This document shows, in pieces, positions 56,001 to 64,000 of a stretch of 64,000 nucleotides of DNA (the first letter of the stretch is position 1; every line of letters starts with the position of its first letter). The DNA is from Mytilisepta virgata. Taxonomy: Eukaryota; Mollusca; Bivalvia; Mytilida; Mytilidae. The notes beneath the pieces are model-generated. The model saw only the letters and a program-made list of their open reading frames with translations, ran no database searches and was not told the origin of the DNA. The stretch is from assembly GCA_028015205.1 (NCBI GenBank), contig JAPWFG010000063.1, positions 61,001 to 125,000 on the forward strand. The letters are read 5' to 3'. The position numbers and the translations under genes were made by a program.

Positions 56001-59000
56001 AAATGAAATGAATAAATTCAAACAAAACGAAATGAATAAATTCAAACTAAATGAAATGAATAAGTTCAAACGAAACGAAATGAAATGAAATCAATAGATT
56101 CAAACGAAATGAAATCAACTGAAATCAATAAATTCAAAAGAAATGAAATGAATAAGTTAAAACAAAATGAAATGAAATGACATCAATAAATGCAAACGAA
56201 ATGAAATGAATAAGTTCAAACGAAACGAAACGAAATGAAATCAATAGATTCAAACGAAATGAAATCAAATGAAATCAATAAATTGAAACGAAATGAAATG
56301 AAATGAATAAGTTCAAACGAAATGAAATGAAATGAAATGAAATGAAATAAATCAATTGAAATGAAATGAAATGAAATGAAATGAAATGAAATGAACAAAT
56401 TCAAACGAAATGAAATGAATAAGTTCAAACGAAATGAAATGAAATGAATAAAATCAAACGAAATGAAATGGATAAGTTCAAACGAAATGAAATTCAATGA
56501 AATAGATTAATTCAAACGAAATGAAATTAACTGAAATCAATAAACTCAAATAAAAGGAAATGAATAAATTAAAATGAAATGAAATGAAATGACATGAATA
56601 GATTCAAACAAAATGAAATGAATAAGTTAAAACGAAACGAAATGAAATGAAATCACTAGATTCTAATGAAATGAAATCAAATGAAATGAATAAATTCAAA
56701 CGAAAGGAAATGAATCAATTAAAACGAAATGAAATGAAATGATATGAATAAATTCAAACGAAATGAAATGAAATGAAATGAATCAATTAAAACGAAATGA
56801 AATAAAATGAAATGAACAAATTCAAATGAAATGAAATGAATAAGTTCAAACGAAATGAAATAAAATGAAATGAATAAATTCAAACGAAATGAAATGAATA
56901 AGTTCAAAAGAAATAAAATTCAATGAAATCCATTAATTCAAACGAAATGAAACGAACTGAAATCAATAAATTCAAACGAAATGAAATGAATAAGTTCAAA
57001 CGAAATGAAATCAAATGAAATCAATAGATTCAAACGAAATGAAATCAAATGAAATCAATCAATTCAAATAAAATGAAATGAATAAATTCAAACGAAATGA
57101 AATGAAATAAATCAATTGAAATGAAATGAAATGAAACGAAATGAAATGAACAAATTCTAATCAAATGAAATGAATAAGTTCAAATGAAATGAAATGAAGT
57201 GAAATGAATAAATTCAAACGAAATGAAATGGATAAGTTCAAACGAAATGAAATTCAATGAAATAGATTAATTTAAACGAAATGAAATGAACTGAAATCAA
57301 TAAATTCAAATGAAAGGAAATGAATAAATTAAAACGGAATGAAATGAAATGAAATGAATAAATTCAAACGAAATGAAATGAATAAGTTCAAACGAAACGA
57401 TATGAAATGAAATCAATAGATTCTAATGAAATGAAATCAAATGAAATCAATAAATTCCAATGAAATGAAATGAATAAATTAAAAGGAAATGAAATGAAAT
57501 AACATGAATAAATTCAAACGAAATGAAATGAATAAATTCAAACGAAATTAAATGAAATGAATTGAATCAATTAAAACGAAATGAAGTAAAATGAAATGAA
57601 CAAATTCAAATGAAATGAAATGAAAAAGTTCAAACGAAATGAAATAAAATGAAATGAATAAATTCAATCAAAATGAAAGGAATCAGTTCAAAAGAAATAA
57701 AATTCAATGAAATCAATTAATTCAAACGAAATGAAACGAACTGCAATCAATAAATTCAAATGAAATAAAATGAATCAATTAAAACGAAATGAAATGAAAT
57801 GACATCAATAAATTCAAACGAAATGAAATGAATAAGTTCAAACGGAATGAAATGAAATGAAATCAATAGATTCAAACGAAATGAAATAAAATGAAATCAA
57901 TCAATTCAAATAAAATGAAATGAATAAATTCAAACGAAATGAAATGAAATGAAATGAAATGAAATGAAATGAAATGAAATAAATCAATTGAAATGAAATG
58001 AAATGAATTGAACAAATTCAAATCAAATGAAATGATTAAGTTCAAATGAAATGAAATGAAGTGAAATGAAATGGATAAGTTCAAACGAAATGAAATTCAA
58101 TGAAATAGATTAATTTAAACGAAATGAAATGAACTGAAATCAATAAATTCAAATGAAAGGAAATGAATCAATTAAAACGAAATGAAATGAAATGACATGA
58201 ATAAATTCAAACGAAATGAAATGAACAAATTCAAACGAAATGAAATGAATCAGTTCAAACGAAACGAAATGAAATGAAATCAATAGATTCTAATGAAATG
58301 AAATCAAATGAAATCAATAAATTCCAATGAAATGAAATGAATAAATTAAAACGAAATGAAATGAAATAACGTGAATAAATTCAAACGAAATGAAATGAAT
58401 AAATTCAAACGAAACGAAATGAAATGAATCAATTAAAACGAAATGAAATAAATTGAAATGAACAAATTCAAATGAAATGAAATGAATAAGTTCAAACGAA
58501 ATGAAATAAAATGAAATGAATAAATTCAAACGAAATGAAATGAATAAGTTCAAAAGAAATAAAATTCAATCAAATCAATTAATTCAAACGAAATGAAATG
58601 AACTAAAAACAATAAATTCAAATGAAATGAGATGAATCAATTAAAGCGAAATCAAATGAAATGACATGAATATATTCAAACGAAATGAAATGAATAAGTT
58701 CAAACGAAATGAAATGAAATGAAATCAATAGATTCAAACGAAATGAAATCAAATGAAATCAATAAATTCAAATGAAATGAAAGGAATAAATTAAAATGAA
58801 ATCAAACGAAATGAAATGAATAAATTCAAGCGAAATGAAATGAAATGAATCAATTAAAACGAAATGAAATAAATTGAAATGAACAAATTCAAATGAAATG
58901 AAATGAATAAGTTCAAACGAAATGAAATAAAATGAAATAAATAAAATCAAACGAAGTGAAATGGATAAGTTCAAACGAAATGAAATTCAATGAAATAGAT

Positions 59001-59250
59001 TAATTCAAACGAATGAAATGAACTGAAATCTATAAATTCAAATAAAAGGAAATGAATAAATTAAAACGAAATGAAATGAAATGACATGAATAAATTCAAA
59101 CAAAATGAAATGAGTAAGTTAAAACGAAACGAAATGAAATGAAATCAATAGATTCTAATGAAATGAAATCAAATGAAATCAATAATTACAAATGAAATGA
59201 AATGAATCAATTCAAACGAAATCAAATGAATAAATTCAAACGAAATCAAA

Positions 59251-59310
59251 TGAATAAATTCAAACGAAATGAAATGAAATGAAAGGAATCATATGAAACG
59301 AAATCAAATG
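59251..59310 (-). repeat. 60-bp inverted copy of the left arm's inner end
   Basis: This stretch near the outer edge of the right arm is the exact reverse complement of 32,020-32,079, the last 60 bases of the left arm. It includes the uncommon GGAATCATATGAAAC. The match ends exactly at the strand switch on the left-arm side. On the other side it continues imperfectly into the shared TTTGACTT phrase (31,994 region; 59,327 region). Confidence 0.88.
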
Positions 59311-59330
59311 AACAAAATGAACAAAGTCAA

Positions 59331-60143
59331 AATCTTTCCTCTGTTTCCATGTAGTAAATAATGGGATTTTTTTGTAAAAATATTTTAGAATAGGTTTTCT
59401 CAGTTCCAAATTTTCTTACAATCGAATGTAAAAAAAACACACATGTTAATAAGCAAATGTCAAAGTCAGGACTTATTAGTGCACTCGGGACACTTTGGGA
59501 TTGTGAAATGATTTCATCTGTAGTATAATTTGGTACAATTTGCAATTTAAACGGTTTTAGAGATAGATGTCCTTTTTATCAAACAACGGACACAATCCAT
59601 TTATTACTGAACAGATCAATCGAGAATGGACTGTTAAATCCCAGTAGATCTATTACGTTTGTAATTATAATGCCGTTATGGTCCATTGAATTAAAGTGGT
59701 CAGACTGAATTTTTCTTACATTGAAGTCTTTAATGTGTGAGATGTTTCTGAGTGAAAACGAGTTCTAAGATTGAAGATTCTACATTAATTTTTCGAAGAA
59801 TCTATGTTAAGGTCGAATCGAACTAATTGAAAGTATCCTACAGTTTTCTGATTTTTCGAAGTAAAAGTCCATAAAAAGCATTGTGTAAATCCTCCAGTTT
59901 CGTGAAAAAGTAATATTATATTGCTACATACACGAAAGCTCTGATGATTTAAAAAAAAAATATTTGTGTGTTCCCATGTTCGACTGTTGAAAATTACAAA
60001 AAGGCACCAATAGTGGGCAATTTTTAGGTAACGTCATGACGGCGTTCGTTAAACGTTGCAGATATAGTAACCTAAACTATTTACTTTGCAGACCAGTTAC
60101 TTTCTTTCATTTTCTTATTTTTTACCATTTTACCATTTTTACC
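59331..60143. other. AT-rich unique flank, no gene seen
   Basis: Sequence character changes abruptly after AACAAAGTCAA to irregular AT-rich DNA with no pentamer periodicity. The only open frame (59,327-59,545, minus, 72 codons) starts in unique DNA, runs into the array edge and resembles nothing I recognise; I do not call it. A 10-bp perfect palindrome CGTCATGACG lies at 60,032-60,041, and a short TTTTACCA-type run lies at 60,119-60,143. Confidence 0.7.
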
Positions 60144-60151
60144 TTTTATAT
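60144..60151. repeat. Candidate SINE target-site duplication, left
   Basis: TTTTATAT immediately precedes the SINE head and recurs directly after its last body bases at 60259-60266. Eight AT-only bases in AT-rich DNA could match by chance, but the placement at both ends fits insertion by retrotransposition. Confidence 0.55.
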
Positions 60152-60258
60152 AGGGGCCTCGGTGGCCGAGTGGTTTAGGTAGTTCATTAGGTACTCGGCT
60201 TACTCCATCAATAAAAACTGGCTGCCTCGAAATTGACGAATGTGCTGAAAATGGCGTA
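60152..60258 (+). mobile_element. Internally deleted tRNA-derived SINE
   Basis: The head GGCCTCGGTGGCCGAGTGG is like a serine tRNA, and the pol III A box TGGCCGAGTGG is intact at 60163-60173. After GTAGTTCATT the sequence jumps to a SINE body (GGTACTCGGCTTACTCCATC, AAAACTGGCTGCC, GTGCTGAAAATGGCG). The B box region is missing, so the copy is about half the length I would expect and could not be transcribed normally. I associate this head and body with dispersed SINEs of bivalves; that is recall, not a search. The direct repeat TTTTATAT borders both ends. Confidence 0.8.
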
Positions 60259-60266
60259 TTTTATAT
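60259..60266. repeat. Candidate SINE target-site duplication, right
   Basis: This is the second copy of TTTTATAT, directly after ATGGCGTA at the end of the SINE body. No separate A-rich tail lies between the body and this repeat. Confidence 0.55.
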
Positions 60267-60877
60267 TAAAAAGGAGTACAATTATCTAAATTATTGTATT
60301 TTTACTGGATTATAAAATTTATGATAACATTGAATCCGCTTGTCAGTGCGAATAACAAGGTAAAAGTTTACACGTAGAGAAAACAATTTATTTATTAAAC
60401 TTTATCGTTGGGTATGCAACAGCATGTATAGCAACAAATAATATTTAATATTCAAATTGTTCTGCTCAAGCTAAAAAATCCAAGAATGATGGTATATAAT
60501 TTCATAAGTGTGAGCGTTCTAAGCAAGTTATATTGTAGTCCGCTGCAAAATCCGCTGTGCGCTAATTTATAATATATTTCGTAGGTAATATTTGTTCTTA
60601 TAAATTTATCAACAATGTATCTAATACACTAGGGAACTATTTCATCAAATAACATTACCAAATGCTGAGCCATAGATTTACACTTACCGATATGTAATTT
60701 ATAAAACCGTGCGTATCGTCATTATGGTAGACTAAAATATGAAGATTTTGTCCTAAAACTTCTAATAATATTTGAAATTTTATTCATCCGACTGAATGAT
60801 TTGCCTTAATACTTACTGAAATAAATACGAATTCTCTGTAGAATTATAAAAAATGTGCGAGTCTTCCAAGGAAGACA
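60267..60877. other. AT-rich intervening DNA, no gene seen
   Basis: I see no credible open frame, RNA gene or tandem repeat. At its right end, GTCTTCC and GGAAGAC form a 7-bp inverted repeat with a 2-bp loop (60861-60876), just outside the terminal repeat of the following element. Confidence 0.6.
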
Positions 60878-60892
60878 TGTGTCGCCTGCGGA
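60878..60892. repeat. Terminal inverted repeat, left
   Basis: TGTGTCGCCTGCGGA; a perfect 15-bp match to the complement of the right end. With a one-base gap the match extends a few bases further inward (CG against ACG). Confidence 0.85.
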
Positions 60893-60893
60893 C

Positions 60894-61333
60894 GTCAATT
60901 TTTACAAAAGATATTAAAATTTTCTAAAAATGAATTATATATGCACACCTTTGCATTAACGTTAATGCACAGAGAAAGTTTCAGCAAATTCCTTTGAGCG
61001 GTTATGGAGAAGTTGAGGATAGAAGTTTTGACCCCCCCCCCCCCTTTTTTTCAAAAATGTCAATTTTTAGAAAAAAAATTAAAATGTTCTAAAAATGAAA
61101 TATATATGCACACCTTTGCATTAAGGTTAATGCACAAAGAAAATTTTATCAAATTGCTTTGAGCGGTTATGAAGTAGTTGAGGATAGAAGTTTTGAACCC
61201 CCCTTCTTTCAAAAATGTCAATTTTTACAAAAAAAAATTAAAATTTTCTAAAAATGAAATATATATGCACACCTGTGCATTAAGGTTAATGCACAGAGAA
61301 AGTTTCATCAAATTCCTTAGTTGAGGATAGAAG
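60894..61333. repeat. Three ~160-bp direct repeats inside the element
   Basis: Units start with GTCAATTTTT at 60894, 61059 and 61217 (165, 158 and ~117 bp). Shared landmarks are CTAAAAATGAA, TATATGCACACC, GTTAATGCACA, TTGAGCGGTTATG and GTTGAGGATAGAAG. Unit 3 lacks the GAGCGGTTATG segment. Units 1 and 2 end in poly-C runs of 13 (61032-61044) and 6 (61198-61203) bases. Confidence 0.9.
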
Positions 61334-61395
61334 AAAAGTGTGACGACGCAAGACGCAAGACGACAGAAAGTGATCCCTAAGTATCGACCATGCGT

Positions 61396-61410
61396 TCCGC
61401 AGGCGACACA
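61396..61410. repeat. Terminal inverted repeat, right
   Basis: TCCGCAGGCGACACA; the reverse complement of the left end. It is followed by AAAAGTAAG. Confidence 0.85.
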
Positions 61411-62048
61411 AAAAGTAAGTTACGGTGAGTCAAAATACATGTATGTAGACATGTATACTTTCTTGTGAACCGTAATCTTCATTTCTAATTTCACATAGGC
61501 GGAGCCAGAGGATCGACGAGTTGGGAGGGGGGGTGAGGGGGGGAATTTCCAATTTAATCTTCTCATGTGTTCCTAGTTAATGAAGATTTAAAGACTTTCT
61601 TTCAAGGTACAACATCTTTTCTAGTTTAATTACCCAGATATGTTTAATTACCAATCAATTTCAAATATAGTTGGTTTTAAAAAGACAGACAATTTTAAAT
61701 AATCTTGTGTTTATATATGAATCAATGTGTAAGTCATTGTATATGAAGGATGTGCGAGTCATTAAATACATGTACTTGCAAATCTTCAACGGGCACTGAT
61801 GGAAAAATTAATTTTACTTTCTTCGCTGCGATACATCTCCATCCAATTAACTCTTCGTCTTTTTTATTATCAGATTTGTAAAACGTTACATACATGTTAA
61901 TTTTCACATCTATTTTTCAATCAACCATTACAAAAGATCATTGCATATGTTATGGTCACTTTCTTAAAATTTTCGTTGGATAAATATGAAGATTTTCAAC
62001 AATGTGAAGCTGTGTTTCTAGTAATTCTAGCACAAATTTTTTGGTTAC
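61411..62048. other. AT-rich DNA with a G-rich tract, no gene seen
   Basis: The region holds the near-palindromic ATACATGTATGTAGACATG and a G-rich stretch at 61523-61543. Its surrounding GGCGGAGCCAGAGGATCG looks like the edge of a dispersed repeat, but I cannot name it. An open frame of 111 codons starts at 61952, but it reads through a G run and a duplicated segment and is not called. Confidence 0.55.
61523..61543 (+). other. G-rich tract with three G runs
   Basis: G runs of 3, 7 and 7 bases are separated by A and TGA. Splitting a 7-G run gives four G triplets, so a G-quadruplex is possible on the + strand. It stands out in very AT-rich DNA. Confidence 0.7.
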
Positions 62049-62276
62049 CTCAAGGAGGGGGGGGGGTGTCATCCTATAAATTCGCCAATGTCATGAATGT
62101 TGCAGGTTTTTCTAACAAGCTTTTCAGCAACCATAAATCTGCCCTTACAAAATTCGGTTTTATATACTCAAGGAGGGGGGGGGGGGTGTCATCCTATAAA
62201 TTCGCCAATGTTGCAGGTTTTTCTAACAAGCTTTTCAGCAACCATAAATCTGACCTTACAAAATTCGGTTTTGTAT
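62049..62276 (+). repeat. Two-copy tandem duplication, ~118 bp unit
   Basis: Copies start with CTCAAGGAGG at 62049 and 62167. They share GTGTCATCCTATAAATTCGCC, GCAGGTTTTTCTAAC and TTCAGCAACCATAAATCTG. Copy 2 lacks 9 bp (TCATGAATG) and has a 12-G run against 10 in copy 1. Few substitutions separate them, so the event is recent or has been homogenised. Two overlapping open frames exist here (61952-62287 and 62097-62372), but the duplication and G runs make them poor gene candidates. Confidence 0.9.
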
Positions 62277-64000
62277 GTTTATCGTAATCTGAACTACATA
62301 AACTGTGACGACAAAAGAAATATATGGAAAGCCAGCGGGATTACAAAGGAGATTTGTCAGTACGTAGACTAGGACTATTTCTGTATGGGCATGAACTACT
62401 CTCAAGGTATACCAGTCCGTAGGGCATATTTTACTTGTTTTTTGAAGGGGTTACAAATTTACTAATTTTGGAGATCTTTGGGATAAAACTTCACACGCAC
62501 AACATATCTTTTGGGGGTAAAAAATTATGAGGCATTTTAAAAGGGATAAAAGATGTTTTGACGTATATTTGGGAATATTAATATTTGAAAATTTTCATCT
62601 TTAGTGCATGTACCTGTGACTTATTTAGTCCAAAGTCTACAAAATGTATCAAAAAAAAATTACATTTTAAAATAAATAGCTCAAATCATACTAAACTAAA
62701 CATTTTATGTATTTGTTAAGTATTTCATATTCTGTCAACATTTAGGTGAGTTTATTATTATTAATATCATGCTAAAAACTTATTAAACCGTTGGTGGTTA
62801 AACGATATTACGCGCGTCATCAGTTTAATGAAATCTAATATTGCTGATTACGTTTAAAAGTAGTAAGGCCTTTTTCGCCATATTTATTTCACTTCTAGGG
62901 CCATTTTCAATAAGCCGTCTGAGGCCTATAAAAATTTCTGTCGGCATAGCCTAGTATGTGTTCCCTTAAGATATGCTAATACATGTAATAACTAACATAT
63001 AAGTTACTAAAAAAATTCTTCTTACCTAAACATGGGAGACATTTTTAACACAAATTTGCCAAATTAACTTCTTGAATACAATTTTTCCACGTGAAGGACA
63101 CTCAGAACCAAAACTTGTTTTTGGTGTAAATGAGTTTATGAATCTCTTTGTATATGACAATAGAATGATTTTGGGTCTGAAATTCCTTCTTGGCAATATT
63201 ACAAAAATGATACAAATTTACCCAAATTGCCCATATATGCACACGACCTTTGCGGGTAAAATTTTTTTCTTATAAGGTGCATTGCTTACAACCGATTAAG
63301 ATAAAAAGTAGAAAAATATTTCAGATTAAAAATCAATGTTTAAGAGTGAAACAAATACTGGTAAAAGTGGCCCTACTCATCTGTTTTCTCCATAAAGCCG
63401 AATTGGTGTTATTCACCTTGAAACTTGTAATCACAGATATAATATATATAACTATTCCTTCTCTCTACCAAGTATTAAAATAGCAAAATATCCTGATCCA
63501 TGAAAACTGATTTGTGCATTGGAAAATGTTTGAAACCGAGATGAAAAAGCCAGTTCCTATACGACAGAACTTTAAAAGAAAAAAGTCAGTCTGTCTGTCG
63601 ATCAGATGATTCGAAAAGGAGAAATGTCAGATGAATTTATTCAATTTCTTTCTCTTACACAATTTATTATCACTCCAGCAGGTCTCAATTTTTACGGATG
63701 ATTCACACATTTTCTCATATTACTGGAATTTTTGCCAATTAAAAAGATGGTCAATTCAATGCGTGCCATAAAAAAATTGGTAAAATTTTAAACCTTGCGA
63801 TGACCAATTAATTTTGTAATTTAACACAACTGTTACAGTGACTATAACAAGCGAGAATCTATACTGAAATTTACTGATTAAAATCACTTTGCAGGATATT
63901 ATGTCATGAAAATATACAAGTTGACTCCAAAAAGTAATAATTTAAACCCAAAGAGGGTGGTGTGTATAATACTTTATTTATTTATTTGCAAATGCGCCAA
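62277..64000. other. AT-rich flank, no gene supported
   Basis: No tandem repeat or recognisable element is seen. Two short + open frames (63,072-63,275, 67 codons; 63,250-63,483, 77 codons) overlap, lack any motif I recognise and have the length expected by chance. TACATGTA-type palindromes (near 61,771 and 62,982) fit a molluscan background but are weak evidence. A gene with short exons could escape this reading. Confidence 0.55.

Larger units (their letters stand above)
32080..59330 (-). repeat. Pentamer satellite, right arm (inverted, TGAAA polarity on +)
   Basis: About 27 kb of the same satellite lies in the opposite orientation. Here the + strand is purine-rich, with phrases such as GAATAAATTCAAACGAAATG and AATCAATAGATTC. 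The polarity never reverts before the array ends at about 59,330, inside AACAAAGTCAA. All open frames of 60-93 codons on the minus strand are Phe/Ile/Ser/His cycles of the repeat. I see no other insertion in 27 kb. Confidence 0.97.
60878..61410. mobile_element. 533-bp non-autonomous element with 15-bp terminal inverted repeats
   Basis: TGTGTCGCCTGCGGA at 60878-60892 is the perfect reverse complement of 61396-61410. Between them lie three direct repeats of about 160 bp and a GACGCAAGACG-rich tail. There is no coding capacity, so it must depend on enzymes from elsewhere if it is mobile. I see no clear target-site duplication. The design (inverted ends, ~160-bp internal repeats, short GACG-type microsatellite) resembles small bivalve elements such as pearl, or Helitron-related elements. 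That family assignment is a guess. Confidence 0.75.

Noticed and set aside
33122..58974. Minus-strand open frames up to 93 codons with the same composition
   Set aside because: Same repeat translated from the inverted arm; identical 70-codon frames at 37432, 41321 and 48516 are duplicated satellite.
23087..59330. Arrays of heat-shock elements or interferon-type GAAANNGAAA sites
   Set aside because: GAA and TTC are separated by 4 bp, not 2, and GAAA units by one base, not two; known consensus spacing is not met.
59327..59545. 72-codon minus-strand frame at the array edge
   Set aside because: Chance length in AT-rich DNA, no recognisable motif, and its end runs into the satellite boundary.
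60152..60230. Functional serine tRNA gene
   Set aside because: Only the 5' part with the A box resembles a tRNA; the anticodon arm, B box and acceptor 3' half are missing, and SINE body follows.
61952..62372. Overlapping 111- and 91-codon frames
   Set aside because: Two frames are open over the same tandem duplication and both read through 10- and 12-base G runs of uncertain length.
63072..63483. Two overlapping short plus-strand frames
   Set aside because: No recognisable domain, overlap in different frames, and lengths expected by chance.

Overview
The window is almost entirely non-coding eukaryotic DNA. Two unrelated tandem-repeat blocks fill the first ~59.3 kb, and the last ~4.7 kb is AT-rich single-copy or dispersed-repeat DNA. 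I can support no protein-coding gene, rRNA or functional tRNA. A marine invertebrate, most likely a bivalve mollusc, fits best. The telomere-type motif is TTAGGG/CCCTAA. There is a short SINE with a serine-tRNA-like head of a kind I associate with bivalves. There is also a small inverted-repeat element with ~160-bp internal repeats, in the style of bivalve non-autonomous elements. Species cannot be read from the sequence.

Region 1 (1-23,086) is a telomere-like satellite of roughly 130-135 head-to-tail units, usually 166, 172 or 178 bp. Each unit joins a ~125-bp conserved core to a short run of CCCTAA and ordered variants. The C-rich strand is the + strand, as expected if a chromosome end lies to the left. 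The array starts before base 1. Large tandem duplications (about 698, 2,785 and 2,258 bp) are traceable by shared private mutations.

Region 2 (23,087-59,330) is a pentamer satellite built from TTTCA/TGAAA with interspersed TTTCG, TTTGA, TTTATTCA and GATTTCA variants. It has two arms of opposite polarity. The left arm (23,087-32,079) is pyrimidine-rich on +, and the right arm (32,080-59,330) is purine-rich on +. The switch happens at one point near 32,080, with a 5-bp microhomology. Nested higher-order duplications (about 2,175 bp on the left; 1,387, 3,740-3,889, 7,195 and 8,604 bp on the right) show amplification by unequal exchange. The short open frames here are by-products of the repeat (a 15-bp, 5-residue Phe/His/Ile/Ser cycle).

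Region 3 (59,331-64,000) is AT-rich flank. It holds an internally deleted SINE with a candidate 8-bp target-site duplication, a 533-bp element with 15-bp perfect terminal inverted repeats around three ~160-bp internal repeats, a G-rich tract, and a two-copy ~118-bp tandem duplication carrying 10- and 12-bp G runs.

Overall the layout suggests a subtelomere: telomere-derived satellite outside, simple pentamer satellite inside, then ordinary transposon-scarred DNA. The most notable points are the quantised (6-bp step) unit lengths of the first satellite and the single-point strand inversion of the second.
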